From Segatella copri (GTDB taxonomy: Bacteria; Bacteroidota; Bacteroidia; Bacteroidales; Bacteroidaceae): DNA of 64,000 bases. This document shows, piece by piece, positions 7,999 through 17,895 of the stretch. Numbering within the stretch: the first letter of the stretch is position 1; each line of letters opens with the position of its first letter. The translations under genes were made by a program, and so were the position numbers. The stretch lies in NCBI RefSeq assembly GCF_002224675.1, contig NZ_NMPZ01000002.1, positions 1 through 64,000 of the forward strand, written 5' to 3'. The notes under the pieces were generated by a model. The model saw only the letters and a program-made list of their open reading frames with translations. It was not told the DNA's origin and made no database searches.

Positions 7999-10827
7999 AT
8001 GAATTCAGAAGAAAAGATAAATGTATGGGGCGCCAGAGTACACAACCTCAAGAACATTGATGTTGAGATTCCACGCGACTCCCTCACCGTGATAACCGGA
8101 CTTTCGGGTTCGGGCAAGTCGTCGTTGGCTTTCGATACCATCTTTGCCGAGGGTCAGCGCCGCTATATCGAGACGTTCTCTGCCTATGCCCGCAACTTCC
8201 TGGGCAATATGGAGCGCCCGGACGTTGATAAGATTACCGGTCTGAGTCCGGTCATCAGCATCGAGCAGAAGACCACCAACAAGAACCCTCGTTCTACCGT
8301 TGGTACCACTACCGAGATTTACGATTATCTCCGTCTGCTCTTTGCCCGTGCCGGTACAGCCTACAGCTACCGCAGCGGCGAAGAGATGGTGAAATACACC
8401 GAAGAACAGGTCATCGATATGATTCTCGATGAATATGCCGGAAAGGCCATCTTCCTGCTGGCTCCTCTGATTCGCCAGCGCAAGGGACATTATCGCGAAC
8501 TCTTCGAGAGTATGCGCCGCAAAGGTTATCTCTATGTACGTGTGGATGGAGAAATCCAGGAAGTGGTAAGCGGAATGAAGCTCGACCGATACAAGATGCA
8601 CAACATAGAAGTTGTCATCGACAAGCTCGTGGTGAAGGAAGCCGATGAGGAACGCATCCGCAAGAGCGTAGCTACCGCCATGAAGCAGGGCGATGGCATG
8701 GTGATGGTGATAGAGAAAGGGGAAAAGACGGGTAAGAACTTCTCAAAACGCCTGATGGATCCAGTTACCGGTATAGCCTACCAGGATCCGGCACCTAATA
8801 TGTTCTCGTTCAATTCGCCTGAAGGTGCCTGCCCTCACTGCAAGGGTCTGGGAAAGGTAAACCAGATAGATATCAAGAAGGTGATTCCGGATGACAGCCT
8901 GAGCATCTACGAAGGTGGAATCGCCCCTCTCGGCAAATACAAGAACCAGATGATTTTCTGGCAGATTGAGTCTTTGCTCGAGAAATATGACCTGAAACTC
9001 AAGACTCCTATCGCAGAGATTCCGGGAGATGCCATGCAGGAAATCCTCTATGGATCACTGGAAAACGTAAAGATCGGTAAAGAAAAGGTGCATACCTCTT
9101 CGGATTACTTCTGCGCATACGATGGCATCATCGACTATCTGCAGAAGGTGATAGAGAATGACGAGAGTGCTGCAGGAAAGAAATGGGCTGACCAGTTTAT
9201 ATCTACCATCGAATGTCCGGAGTGCCATGGACAGCGACTCAAGAAGGAATCGCTCGCCTTCCGTATCTGGGACAAGAATATATCGGAAGTTGCCAACCTC
9301 GACATCGACGAACTGCGCAACTGGCTCGAACAGGTGGAAGCTCACCTCCCTTCCATGAAGGCAAAGGTGGCTCACGAAATCATCAAGGAGTTGCGATCAC
9401 GTGTCAACTTCCTCCTCGATGTGGGTCTGAACTATCTCTCACTCAATCGACAGTCGGCATCACTCTCTGGTGGTGAAAGCCAGCGCATCCGTCTTGCTAC
9501 CCAGATAGGCAGTCAGCTTGTCAATGTGCTCTACATCCTCGATGAGCCAAGTATCGGTCTGCACCAGCGAGACAACGAGCGACTCATCAACAGCCTGAAG
9601 GAATTGCGCGACCTGGGTAATACCGTCATCGTAGTAGAACATGATGAGGATATGATGCGAGCTGCCGACTGGATTGTAGATATCGGTCCGAAGGCAGGCA
9701 GAAAGGGAGGCGAAGTGGTTTTCCAGGGTACTCCGAAAGAGATGCTGAAGACTGACACCATCACCGCCCAGTATCTGAATGGCAAGATGGCAATAGAGAT
9801 TCCTGAGCATCGCCGCAAAGGAAACGGCAAGAGCATCACCATCCGTGGAGCCAGGGGCAACAACCTGAAGGGAGTAGATGTAGAGTTTCCGCTCGGCAAG
9901 CTCATCGTTGTAACGGGAGTCAGCGGATCGGGTAAATCTACCCTGATCAATGAAACCCTGCAGCCTATCCTCTCCCAGCACTTCTACCGTTCCCTGAAGA
10001 AGCCGATGCCATACGACAGCATCGAAGGCATTGAGAATATCGACAAGGTAGTGAATGTAGATCAAAGTCCGATCGGCAGAACCCCTCGCAGTAATCCTGC
10101 CACCTACACAGGTGTGTTCAGCGACATCCGCTCGCTGTTTGTGGGACTTCCAGAAGCCAAGATCCGTGGTTACAAGCCAGGTAGATTCTCCTTCAACGTG
10201 AAGGGTGGCAGATGCGAAGCGTGTGGCGGAAATGGATACAAGACCATTGAGATGAACTTCCTGCCAGATGTCTATGTACCTTGTGAGGTATGCCACGGCA
10301 AGCGCTACAACCGTGAAACGCTGGAGGTAAGATACAAGGGAAAGAGCATCGCCGATGTACTGGACATGACCATCAACCAGGCAGTAGAGTTTTTTGAGAA
10401 CGTACCTCAGATTCTCAACAAGATCAAGGCATTACAGAGTGTTGGATTGGGTTACATCAAGTTGGGTCAGAGTTCAACTACCCTTTCGGGCGGAGAAAGT
10501 CAGCGAGTGAAACTTGCTACCGAACTATCCAAACGTGATACCGGCAAGACGCTCTATATCCTGGATGAGCCAACCACCGGTCTTCATTTCGAAGACATCC
10601 GCATTCTGATGGATGTGCTTCAGAAACTGGTAGATAGAGGCAATACGGTGATTATCATCGAGCACAACCTGGATGTCATCAAGCTAGCCGACTGGCTCAT
10701 TGACATGGGTCCCGAAGGTGGACGAGGTGGAGGTCAGCTTCTCTTTGCCGGCACACCGGAAGAGATGGCAAAGAGCAAGATAGGCTATACTTACAAATTC
10801 CTAGCCCCCTTGCTGAAGAAGAAATAA
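7999..10827 (+). CDS. uvrA: Excinuclease ABC subunit A (canonical type)
   Basis: DNA damage recognition subunit of UvrABC nucleotide excision repair. 942 residues, the usual length. Two ABC ATPase modules: Walker [10 protein letters not shown] at 34-42 and GVSGSGKST at 640-648; signature LSGGESQR in both halves; Walker [11 protein letters not shown] and [10 protein letters not shown]. Zinc-binding cysteine pairs appear in the first half ([14 protein letters not shown]) and as CEACGGNG...CEVCHG before the second signature. That last block ([22 protein letters not shown]) is very close to E. coli UvrA, marking this copy as the canonical one. It ends at a long hairpin shared with convergent purF. 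A divergent paralogue lies at 17896-20751. Confidence 0.95.
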   Translation: MNSEEKINVWGARVHNLKNIDVEIPRDSLTVITGLSGSGKSSLAFDTIFAEGQRRYIETFSAYARNFLGNMERPDVDKITGLSPVISIEQKTTNKNPRSTVGTTTEIYDYLRLLFARAGTAYSYRSGEEMVKYTEEQVIDMILDEYAGKAIFLLAPLIRQRKGHYRELFESMRRKGYLYVRVDGEIQEVVSGMKLDRYKMHNIEVVIDKLVVKEADEERIRKSVATAMKQGDGMVMVIEKGEKTGKNFSKRLMDPVTGIAYQDPAPNMFSFNSPEGACPHCKGLGKVNQIDIKKVIPDDSLSIYEGGIAPLGKYKNQMIFWQIESLLEKYDLKLKTPIAEIPGDAMQEILYGSLENVKIGKEKVHTSSDYFCAYDGIIDYLQKVIENDESAAGKKWADQFISTIECPECHGQRLKKESLAFRIWDKNISEVANLDIDELRNWLEQVEAHLPSMKAKVAHEIIKELRSRVNFLLDVGLNYLSLNRQSASLSGGESQRIRLATQIGSQLVNVLYILDEPSIGLHQRDNERLINSLKELRDLGNTVIVVEHDEDMMRAADWIVDIGPKAGRKGGEVVFQGTPKEMLKTDTITAQYLNGKMAIEIPEHRRKGNGKSITIRGARGNNLKGVDVEFPLGKLIVVTGVSGSGKSTLINETLQPILSQHFYRSLKKPMPYDSIEGIENIDKVVNVDQSPIGRTPRSNPATYTGVFSDIRSLFVGLPEAKIRGYKPGRFSFNVKGGRCEACGGNGYKTIEMNFLPDVYVPCEVCHGKRYNRETLEVRYKGKSIADVLDMTINQAVEFFENVPQILNKIKALQSVGLGYIKLGQSSTTLSGGESQRVKLATELSKRDTGKTLYILDEPTTGLHFEDIRILMDVLQKLVDRGNTVIIIEHNLDVIKLADWLIDMGPEGGRGGGQLLFAGTPEEMAKSKIGYTYKFLAPLLKKK

Positions 10828-10854
10828 CCATTCTTTGCCGGCAAGAGATAAAAG

Positions 10855-10912
10855 AATCCCGATTTCCAAGACTTTGCTTATCTGATGCAAAGTTCAGGAA
10901 ATCGGGATTTTA
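10855..10912. terminator. Bidirectional terminator between uvrA and the PurF-like gene
   Basis: A long hairpin: outer 13-bp stem (AATCCCGATTTCC with GGAAATCGGGATT), 3-nt internal loop on each side, then an inner 7-bp stem (ACTTTGC with GCAAAGT). T-rich and A-rich flanks allow use in both directions. Confidence 0.85.
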
Positions 10913-10916
10913 TATT

Positions 10917-12356
10917 TTAATCTTCGTCTGCGAATTCATTCAAAGTATAAGCACTGCTGCCATCAAAGCAGTGGGTACATACCTGGCACTTAGGCAAACC
11001 GATAGCTTCCACGAGCTGCTCAATGGTATTGAACTTCAGTGTAGTCAATCCAAGCTGGTTGGCAATCTCATCCACCATTCTCTGATATTCAGGAGAACCT
11101 GTGGTAGCATACTTCTCCAGATTCTTGTTGGCATCGCCCTCAAACTTCTCGATGATTCTGCGGGTAATCAACTCCATGTCACTCTTGGAAGAAGTAAAGT
11201 TGATGAAAGGACAGCCATAAACCAATGGAGGACAAGCGATACGCATGTGGCATTCCTTCAGACCAGCCTGATCGAAAAGCACCTTCACATTGTCGCGGAG
11301 CTGGGTACCGCGCACGATACTGTCATCGCAGAACAACACACGCTTACCCTTCAACATAGCCTTGTTAGGAATCAGCTTCATCTTGGCTACCAGAGAGCGC
11401 ATACTCTGGTTGCTAGGTGTAAAGCTTCGAGGCCAGGTAGGAGTATATTTGGCAATACAACGCTGGTAAGGCACGCCCTTACCGGCAGCATATCCCATCG
11501 CCATACCTGTACCAGAATCAGGAATACCGCTGCAGCAATCTACCTCTACATCATCTGTCTTGGCAAGATTGAAGCCATTGCTAAAGCGGGCTTCCTCTAC
11601 ATTCTTGCCCTCATAGGTAGAAGTTGGGAATCCATAATATACCCAGAGGAAAGAACAAACCTGCATTTTCTTATTGGCAGGACGAATCTGCTCCATACCC
11701 TCAGCAGTAATCTTCACGATTTCGCCAGGACCTACCTCGTGTGCAGTCTCGAAGTCAAGGTTAGGGAATGAAGTGGTCTCACTGGAAGCTGCATAAGCTC
11801 CCTCCTTCTTACCTATAATAAGAGGTGTACGTCCCCAACTGTCGCGGGCACAGATGATACCATCCTCTGTAAGGATCATCATGGTGCAGGAACCCTTGAT
11901 ATGATGGAACACGTTCTCGATTCCCTCGCGGAAATTCTTGCCCTGGATGATGAGAAGAGCCACCAACTCGGTTGGGTTGGTACTTCCTGAAGACATCTCT
12001 GCAAAGTGCATATTCTTATCCAACAGATGCTGAGTAAGTTCATCCTTATTTAATATCTTGGCTACTGTGCAAATGGCAAAGCGACCAAGATGAGAATTCA
12101 TGATCAATGGCTGCGCATCTGTATCGCTAATCACACCGATACCTGATGTCGCACCCTCGAATTTGTCGAGTGTAGGTTCAAACTTCGTTCTAAAATAAGA
12201 ACTTTCTAAGTTGTGGATAGAGCGCACGAAGCCCTTCTCACTACTGTAGGTTGCCAAACCGCCTCGGCGTGTACCGAGATGTGAGTTGTAGTCGGTGCCG
12301 TAGAAAAGATCTGCGACACAGCTTTTCTTGGAAATAGTTCCGAAAATGCCTCCCAT
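10917..12356 (-). CDS. PurF-like amidophosphoribosyltransferase paralogue lacking the catalytic N-terminal Cys
   Basis: PurF makes 5-phosphoribosylamine from PRPP and glutamine, the first purine-synthesis step. This 479-residue protein has both domains: an Ntn-type glutaminase fold (about 2-230) and a PRTase domain with the PRPP loop VLFCDDSIVRGT at 340-351. Cysteines at positions equivalent to the Bacillus-type [4Fe-4S] ligands are present (C234, a pair in RIACPPLVYGCPF, then C457/C460/C463). However it starts MGGIFG instead of MCGIxG: codon 2 is GGA (Gly), so the nucleophile exposed after Met removal is missing. Glutaminase activity should be absent; it may use ammonia or be regulatory. The start is fixed by the alignment and by a TACCTTTG box 40 bp upstream. 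Confidence 0.85.
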   Translation of the reverse strand: MGGIFGTISKKSCVADLFYGTDYNSHLGTRRGGLATYSSEKGFVRSIHNLESSYFRTKFEPTLDKFEGATSGIGVISDTDAQPLIMNSHLGRFAICTVAKILNKDELTQHLLDKNMHFAEMSSGSTNPTELVALLIIQGKNFREGIENVFHHIKGSCTMMILTEDGIICARDSWGRTPLIIGKKEGAYAASSETTSFPNLDFETAHEVGPGEIVKITAEGMEQIRPANKKMQVCSFLWVYYGFPTSTYEGKNVEEARFSNGFNLAKTDDVEVDCCSGIPDSGTGMAMGYAAGKGVPYQRCIAKYTPTWPRSFTPSNQSMRSLVAKMKLIPNKAMLKGKRVLFCDDSIVRGTQLRDNVKVLFDQAGLKECHMRIACPPLVYGCPFINFTSSKSDMELITRRIIEKFEGDANKNLEKYATTGSPEYQRMVDEIANQLGLTTLKFNTIEQLVEAIGLPKCQVCTHCFDGSSAYTLNEFADED

Positions 12357-12390
12357 AAGAGTATAATTCTATGTTTTATGTTTGAAATAT

Positions 12391-12478
12391 GGGTGCAAAG
12401 GTAATATAAATCCAGAAAATATGCAAAACTTTTTGCGATTTTTCTACATTTTTATGTATATCGTTTCCCTTTGCACCC
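12391..12478. repeat. Inverted repeat around the PurF-like gene promoter
   Basis: GGGTGCAAAGG (12391-12401) and CCTTTGCACCC (12468-12478) are perfect 11-bp inverted copies 66 bp apart. The left copy overlaps the -7 box. This might be a paired operator or a second promoter-like element; nothing further supports either. Confidence 0.45.
12396..12403 (-). promoter_or_regulatory. -7 box (TACCTTTG) for the PurF-like gene
   Basis: TAnnTTTG match on the minus strand followed by CACCC, 40 bp before the ATG. Confidence 0.7.
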
Positions 12479-12529
12479 CTAATTTCTGCTAAAAATCGGC
12501 TAAATATCTACTAATAAGACGACTGCTTC

Positions 12530-14971
12530 CTAGAACTTGTATTGCAAACCCAGGCTCATATCAAAGGTTTTAGACTTCACATCGTCATGATATGAGTAAT
12601 GGGTATCACGCCAATAGTTGGACACGTTGAAGTCCAGGTTCAGCCGATTGGACAATGCCAGACTGAAGCGGGCATTCAGCACCAGCAGAGATGCATTTCC
12701 CTTGTCGCCCTGGGCATTGAGATAGAGCGGATCGGTCGTTGCCAGATCCTTTCCCTCATATCCCTTCCAGGTAAAGATGCGATAATAGTCGGCACCTATC
12801 TGGAAGGTAGCTACCTTGCCGAACTCCATGAAACTGATAGCCTTCACGCTATAACCGCTACCCATGTTGTAGTCGCGGTCTATCACATTATAATAATCGG
12901 TCAGACTTCCACCCAGCAGGATACCATCCAGGAAGACACGCTGCTCAAACCTGGTGAGATTGCCCACCTGAGGGAAGCGGTAGATGATGCCCGGACCGAA
13001 AGAGGCTGCCTCGGATATGCGGTAAGGCACCAGACTGGTACCATCCTTCACCGGCTGCGAATCGTAATAGTTGAAGTGCTGGAAGATACCGAACTCCATC
13101 TCCGTGCCCTTGCTCACCTCCACCGGTACACTCCACAATCTTCCCAGAAGATGCAGACCGGTAATCAGAGGCTGGTTGCTGCTCAGGCCGAAAGTGGCAT
13201 CCAATGTGAAGTAGTCGTATGGCTTGGTGGTTTCGCCATCAAACGGATCGCCATAAACCAGATTGAAACGGACGTATGGATTGCCCTCACCACGGAACAG
13301 CGTATTGTTGTCTGCGAGGTATCTGTAACCTGCCGATGCAAAGAAACTGACAGGACTGCGCTGGTAATCGTGATATTTATAATATTTGCCTCTCACCCGC
13401 CAGGCATCGCCACTCAAGATTCGATTCAACCCCTTGATCGGACAGATGAGGGTTCCCAGGAACTCTCGCATGAAACGAGGAAAACCAGACAGGCGGTCAT
13501 CAAATACCAGATTGCTCACACGATGCGTCACCTCTCCGATGGCAATACCACCAAAAGTAGTAGCCATCAGGTCGTTGATGGCAGGCGGTTCTATCTCGCA
13601 GGTAGTCTCCCACATCAAACTTCCACAGAAAGAGTATGGCACCGATTCCCAGAAATTCATGCCATGACTTCTTGCAGCATTGAAATAGAGTCCGCCATGG
13701 TAGGGATGGGCAAACAGATTGGTAGAGAACTGGTCGTTATCCCAAACAAAACCCGTTTCTATATTGTGCTTGATGCTATGGAAGGAAATCTTGGCAAACT
13801 CCTCGTTCATCACAAACTGGTCGAAGCATTGCACACCCACATTGATGGCAAAAGCTTCCAAGGCAGCCTTCCAAGGATGCTTCTTCTGTCGCTCCGGATC
13901 ATCGAAGGCAAAAATGGTTCCTTCCTTCCATGCCTCCATATCATATTCATTCTCCTTCCTGCCAGACACATTTCCTAAAGATGAAGTGCGCTGGAGGCGC
14001 ACAGCCAAACCTGCTTCTACAATGGCACGACGGCGATACCTGCCACCATGATAATAATGGGTATCCCCATAACCCACAGAGGCAAAGGCACTGGTGTATC
14101 TGCCCAACTGATAGTCGGCATTGATGCGAGCCTGCAGCGAATAGAGCCGTTCAGGCTTATCCTGCGAATGTTCCTGAAACGATTCAACGTGATAGAAACC
14201 CAGATCACCACTCAGGGAGAACTTAGGCGATAACTGGAAATACTGACCGATGCGATAGAACAAGGCACCCGAAAACTTCTCATCCAATCCGAAATAATGG
14301 GTTCCGATACCCAGGATATTATACGTACTCCGGTTGCGGAATCTTACGGCAAGATTGGCTTTGGTAGCAGAACCGCCATAAAACATATAGTCGATACGCG
14401 TCTTTGGGTTCACATTCACCAGTCCTATCTTATGGGCTACGGTATCCCGGCTATAGTTGATGACACCTATCTGCACACCACGAGGATGGTTAAGGCACAC
14501 ATTAAACAAACCAATCTGAGAACCATTCAGGGTATCAGCATAATTGTAACCGCCCAACTGCATGCCACGCATATAGGAAGAGCTGACATTGGCTGCTGCA
14601 ATCTGCAAGCCTCTCTTCATACCCATGGAAATATTGGAAAGTCCACTCAGCTGCACGCCGCGGAACGGAGAACTGGATACATTATTAAATAAAGACAACT
14701 GCACGCCATTGCCACCCTTCACCACATTGGAAACACCCGAAACCTGCACACCGCGCATATCATCGCCCACCGAATTGATGATACCAGCCAGGCTCACACC
14801 ACGCATCTGCTGGCGAACCACACTGGAAAAGGCACCTATCTGGGCACCCCTGAGTGTATCGGGCGAGCAAAACAGAGACACGTTGCCACAACTATCCCCT
14901 TGGGCATAGACAGACTGACCTCCTAGCGAAAGTCCCATCAAAAGGGCTATGATCTTTCTCTTATTTTCCAT
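12530..14971 (-). CDS. Surface-repeat (LA_2272-like) + DUF3943 outer-membrane protein
   Basis: 813 residues from the ATG at 14971, chosen because it gives a clean signal peptide (MENKRKIIALLMGLSLGGQS...); upstream in-frame codons add an unlikely 48-residue leader. Residues ~30-215 contain about ten copies of a short motif of the form GVQLSGxxN(V/I) (GAQIGAFSSV, GVQVSGVSNV, GVQLSLFNNV, GVQLSGLSNI, GMQLGGYNY, GVQIGVINY), like the LA_2272-type surface repeat. The rest resembles DUF3943 and is rich in aromatic beta strands ending in Phe (LGLQYKF), as in an outer-membrane barrel. Probably outer membrane; function unknown. It lies 164 bp after pgm on the same strand. Confidence 0.75.
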   Translation of the reverse strand: MENKRKIIALLMGLSLGGQSVYAQGDSCGNVSLFCSPDTLRGAQIGAFSSVVRQQMRGVSLAGIINSVGDDMRGVQVSGVSNVVKGGNGVQLSLFNNVSSSPFRGVQLSGLSNISMGMKRGLQIAAANVSSSYMRGMQLGGYNYADTLNGSQIGLFNVCLNHPRGVQIGVINYSRDTVAHKIGLVNVNPKTRIDYMFYGGSATKANLAVRFRNRSTYNILGIGTHYFGLDEKFSGALFYRIGQYFQLSPKFSLSGDLGFYHVESFQEHSQDKPERLYSLQARINADYQLGRYTSAFASVGYGDTHYYHGGRYRRRAIVEAGLAVRLQRTSSLGNVSGRKENEYDMEAWKEGTIFAFDDPERQKKHPWKAALEAFAINVGVQCFDQFVMNEEFAKISFHSIKHNIETGFVWDNDQFSTNLFAHPYHGGLYFNAARSHGMNFWESVPYSFCGSLMWETTCEIEPPAINDLMATTFGGIAIGEVTHRVSNLVFDDRLSGFPRFMREFLGTLICPIKGLNRILSGDAWRVRGKYYKYHDYQRSPVSFFASAGYRYLADNNTLFRGEGNPYVRFNLVYGDPFDGETTKPYDYFTLDATFGLSSNQPLITGLHLLGRLWSVPVEVSKGTEMEFGIFQHFNYYDSQPVKDGTSLVPYRISEAASFGPGIIYRFPQVGNLTRFEQRVFLDGILLGGSLTDYYNVIDRDYNMGSGYSVKAISFMEFGKVATFQIGADYYRIFTWKGYEGKDLATTDPLYLNAQGDKGNASLLVLNARFSLALSNRLNLDFNVSNYWRDTHYSYHDDVKSKTFDMSLGLQYKF

Positions 14972-14991
14972 ATACCTATCAAATTCAAAAT

Positions 14992-15018
14992 GGCGAGAAG
15001 TCAGGATGACTTCTCGCC
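14992..15018 (-). terminator. Hairpin between pgm and the DUF3943 gene
   Basis: A 10-bp perfect stem (GGCGAGAAGT with ACTTCTCGCC, 7-nt loop) followed on the minus strand by only ATTTTG. It lies 20 bp before the DUF3943 start. A weak terminator or attenuator is likely, reducing read-through from pgm. Confidence 0.55.
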
Positions 15019-15135
15019 GAGAAATTGCATTATTTAATATTGGAGCTAAATAATGCATCAAAAAAATATCTTTCAGAGGAATGTGCAGGCGAAGACTTCT
15101 CCCCCACACATTCATATAAAGTTCAATTGCTTTTA

Positions 15136-16887
15136 TTAATCCAGGTTCAAGCTCTTCTTGATAGCCTCGATCTTATCCATTGCAGCAGCTGTGCAGCGGT
15201 TGTAGCAGCCAGCGCACTTGAATGAAGGATCCTTTACCTCAATATAGAACTTGATCTTAGGCTCTGTACCAGAAGGGCGAACGCTTACCTTGGTATTGTC
15301 ATCGCAGAACCACTGGAGTACATTGCTTGTTGTAGGCATATCGAGCTTCTCTACACTGCCGTCAGCATGCTTAGCCTCCAAGCTCTGGTAGTCCTTCCAG
15401 GTAACAATCTTGCTGCCACCCAACTCCTTTGGAGGGTTAGCACGGAAGTCTGCCATCATCTGCTTGATCTCGTCAGCACCAGTCTTACCTGGGCGAACCA
15501 CGTTTACTGTAAACTCCTTACTGAAGCCATACTCTGCATAGATCTGCATCAGGAGATCGTAGAGTGTCTTGCCCTGATCCTTAGCCCAGGCAGCAATCTC
15601 ACAAATCAAGCAGATAGATGCTGGAGCATCCTTATCACGTACCTTGTCGTATGGCAGGAAGCCGAAGCTCTCCTCACCACCACCGATGTACTGCTGCTTG
15701 CCCTCAGAGATAGCAATCTCGCGTGCAATCCACTTGAAACCAGTGTAGCAGTCGCGCAACTCTACGTTATTCTTCTTGGCAATCTCAGCAATCACCTCTG
15801 TTGTAACGATGGTCTTTACGAGGAAGTCTGTTGGCTTCAACTTACCCAACTTCTTCTTGTTCTCAATGATATAGTAGCAGAACATCATGGCTGTCTGGTT
15901 ACCGTTGATGATCATCCACTCGCCCTTGTCATCGCGGCAAACGATAGCGAGGCGGTCAGCATCAGGGTCAGTAGCAACTACGAGGTCAGCGTTCAACTTT
16001 GTACCGAGCTTCATACCGAGAGTCATAGCCTCAGCATTCTCTGGGTTAGGAGAAACCACTGTAGGGAAGTTGCCATCTACAACCATCTGCTCAGGAACTA
16101 CATTGATGTTCTGGAAGCCCCAAGAACGCAAGCAGAGAGGTACGATGACACGACCTGTACCGTGCATAGCTGAATAAACGATGTTGAGGTCTTTCTGACG
16201 GTTGATGACATCCTGGTCAATCATAGCAGAATGAACGGCTGTCATGTAGTCGTAATCCATCTCACCACCGATGATCTGAATCTTATCCCAGTTAGCCTCA
16301 AACTTCACCTGGTCGATAGTAACCTTGTTCACCTCCTCAATGATACCAGTATCGTGTGGAGCCAGAACCTGAGCACCATCGCTCCAGTAAGCCTTGTAGC
16401 CATTGTACTCCTTAGGGTTGTGAGAAGCAGTAACGTTGACACCAGCCTTGGCACCGAGCTCGCGGATAGCGAAGGAAATCTCTGGTGTTGGGCGGAGGCT
16501 CTCGAAGAGATAAGCCTTGATACCATTAGCAGAGAAGATGGCAGCAACAGTCTCTGCGAAGAGACGAGAGTTGTTACGGCAGTCATGGCCTACAACAACA
16601 GAAAGGTTCTCCTCACCTGGGAAAGCCTTGAGGATGTAGTTAGCAAAGCCCTGTGTAGCCATACCAACGATATATTTGTTCATTCGGTTGGTACCTGCGC
16701 CCATAATACCGCGCAAACCACCAGTACCGAACTCCAGGTTCTGATAGAAAGCATCTACGAGTGCTGACTTATCCTCAGCCTCGAGCATTGCCTTTACTTC
16801 GTTACGAGTTTCTTCATCAAAAGCAGGTGTGAGCCACTGCTGTGCTCTTTCTTCACACTGCTTAATCAATTCTGCGTTATTAGCCAT
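15136..16887 (-). CDS. pgm: Phosphoglucomutase / phosphomannomutase (alpha-D-phosphohexomutase)
   Basis: Interconverts hexose 1- and 6-phosphates for glycogen, nucleotide sugar and envelope synthesis; cytoplasmic. 583 residues. Key motifs in order: GTGGLRGIMGAGTNRMN near residue 50; phosphoserine loop TASHNPKEYNGYKAYW (about 150-165); metal-binding DPDADRLAI (about 305); sugar-binding GGGEESFGFL (about 405); and phosphate-binding RPSGTEPKIKFY near the C terminus (about 530). All are intact. The length fits the PGM2-like subfamily rather than ~460-residue ManB types. A TATCTTTG box lies 83 bp upstream. Specificity between glucose and mannose phosphates is not resolved. Confidence 0.92.
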   Translation of the reverse strand: MANNAELIKQCEERAQQWLTPAFDEETRNEVKAMLEAEDKSALVDAFYQNLEFGTGGLRGIMGAGTNRMNKYIVGMATQGFANYILKAFPGEENLSVVVGHDCRNNSRLFAETVAAIFSANGIKAYLFESLRPTPEISFAIRELGAKAGVNVTASHNPKEYNGYKAYWSDGAQVLAPHDTGIIEEVNKVTIDQVKFEANWDKIQIIGGEMDYDYMTAVHSAMIDQDVINRQKDLNIVYSAMHGTGRVIVPLCLRSWGFQNINVVPEQMVVDGNFPTVVSPNPENAEAMTLGMKLGTKLNADLVVATDPDADRLAIVCRDDKGEWMIINGNQTAMMFCYYIIENKKKLGKLKPTDFLVKTIVTTEVIAEIAKKNNVELRDCYTGFKWIAREIAISEGKQQYIGGGEESFGFLPYDKVRDKDAPASICLICEIAAWAKDQGKTLYDLLMQIYAEYGFSKEFTVNVVRPGKTGADEIKQMMADFRANPPKELGGSKIVTWKDYQSLEAKHADGSVEKLDMPTTSNVLQWFCDDNTKVSVRPSGTEPKIKFYIEVKDPSFKCAGCYNRCTAAAMDKIEAIKKSLNLD

Positions 16888-16969
16888 AGTTTGATTCTAT
16901 TTTGTTATTAATAATATTCTATTTAGAGGGTTGTGCCCGAAAACAGCACAATATTTCTCTTTTTGCCTA

Positions 16970-16977
16970 CAAAGATA
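16970..16977 (-). promoter_or_regulatory. -7 box (TATCTTTG) for pgm
   Basis: Exact consensus on the minus strand, 83 bp before the pgm ATG and 43 bp from the divergent box of the DUF4491 operon. Confidence 0.7.
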
Positions 16978-17020
16978 TATAAAATATTCGAGAAACCAAA
17001 CAAGATTGGAGTTTTTTTTG

Positions 17021-17028
17021 TATTTTTG
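17021..17028 (+). promoter_or_regulatory. -7 box (TATTTTTG) for the DUF4491-rlmH-uvrA2 operon
   Basis: TAnnTTTG after a T-tract and followed by GCAC, 36 bp before the DUF4491 ATG. Confidence 0.7.
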
Positions 17029-17063
17029 CACATTGAAACAAAAAAGTAATAAAAAAGAGGCTT

Positions 17064-17375
17064 ATGGAATTATATTATACTGGCGTCATCATCGCCGTTT
17101 CCACCTTTTTAATAATAGGACTCTTCCACCCTATTGTCATCAAGGTAGAATATCATACGGGCACCCGCTACTGGTGGGTGTTCCTGGTTGCGGGTATTAT
17201 CAGCGTGGGTGCAGCCTTCCTGGTTGCGAATGTTCTCTACTCTGCCCTTCTCGGTGTGTTGGGTGCTTCCTGTCTCTGGAGCATCGGGGAACTCTTCGAA
17301 CAGAAAGAACGCTGCGAGAAGGGATGGTTTCCTAAGAACCCGAAGCTGGAAAAGAAAGGATACTATAAAAGTTAA
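17064..17375 (+). CDS. DUF4491 family small membrane protein
   Basis: 103 residues with three predicted transmembrane helices (GVIIAVSTFLIIGLFHPIVI, WWVFLVAGIISVGAAFLV, ALLGVLGASCLWSIGEL) and a basic C-terminal tail (EKGWFPKNPKLEKKGYYKS). The pattern, including HPIVIKVEYHTG and the W-rich loop, matches the DUF4491 family of Bacteroidetes and Firmicutes. Function is unknown. It is first in a tight operon, 25 bp before rlmH and 544 nt before a uvrA paralogue. Confidence 0.85.
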   Translation: MELYYTGVIIAVSTFLIIGLFHPIVIKVEYHTGTRYWWVFLVAGIISVGAAFLVANVLYSALLGVLGASCLWSIGELFEQKERCEKGWFPKNPKLEKKGYYKS

Positions 17376-17400
17376 TCGTTTATAGCTTACCATTTAGAAG

Positions 17401-17871
17401 ATGAAAACTGAACTGATATTGGTCGGCAAGACCGTAAACAAGCATTTTATTGCGGGCATCAAGGATTATGCCGAGCGCATCACCCACTATATGCCCTTCA
17501 ATATAACAACGATTCCGGAGCTCAAGAACACCAAGAGTCTCAGCGAACAGCAGCAGAAGGAACGGGAGGGAGAACTGATTCTGAAACTGATTCAGCCTTC
17601 TGACACCGTGGTGCTGATGGATGAGCACGGACTGGAGTTCCGAAGCATCGAGTTTGCCAAATGGATAGAGCGCAAGCAGGCTACAGCCAGAAGACTCGTA
17701 TTTGTCATCGGGGGTCCCTACGGATTCTCGCAGGCTGTATATGACCGCGCCAACGAGAAGATCTCCCTTTCCAAGATGACCTTCTCGCATCAGATGGTAC
17801 GCCTCATCTTTACCGAGGCACTCTATCGCGCATGTACTATTATAAAAGGTGAGCCTTATCATCACGAGTAA
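17401..17871 (+). CDS. rlmH: 23S rRNA (pseudouridine-1915-N3)-methyltransferase RlmH
   Basis: SPOUT methyltransferase that methylates pseudouridine 1915 in helix 69 of 23S rRNA. 156 residues, the family's usual size (about 155). Family motifs seen: an N-terminal KTELILVGKT strand, LMDEHGLEFRSIEFA near residue 80, the SAM-binding trefoil-knot loop VFVIGGPYGFSQAVYDRA (about 100-118), and C-terminal LSKMTFSHQMVRLIFTEALYRA and KGEPYHHE. All core residues appear intact. Sits between DUF4491 and uvrA2 with gaps of 25 and 24 bp. Confidence 0.95.
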   Translation: MKTELILVGKTVNKHFIAGIKDYAERITHYMPFNITTIPELKNTKSLSEQQQKEREGELILKLIQPSDTVVLMDEHGLEFRSIEFAKWIERKQATARRLVFVIGGPYGFSQAVYDRANEKISLSKMTFSHQMVRLIFTEALYRACTIIKGEPYHHE

Positions 17872-17895
17872 GGGTAAAAAGGTAAAAAAAAGAAA

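Noticed and set aside
14972..15115. 48-residue N-terminal extension of the DUF3943 protein
   Set aside because: It spans an intercistronic hairpin and would bury the clear signal peptide that starts at 14971.
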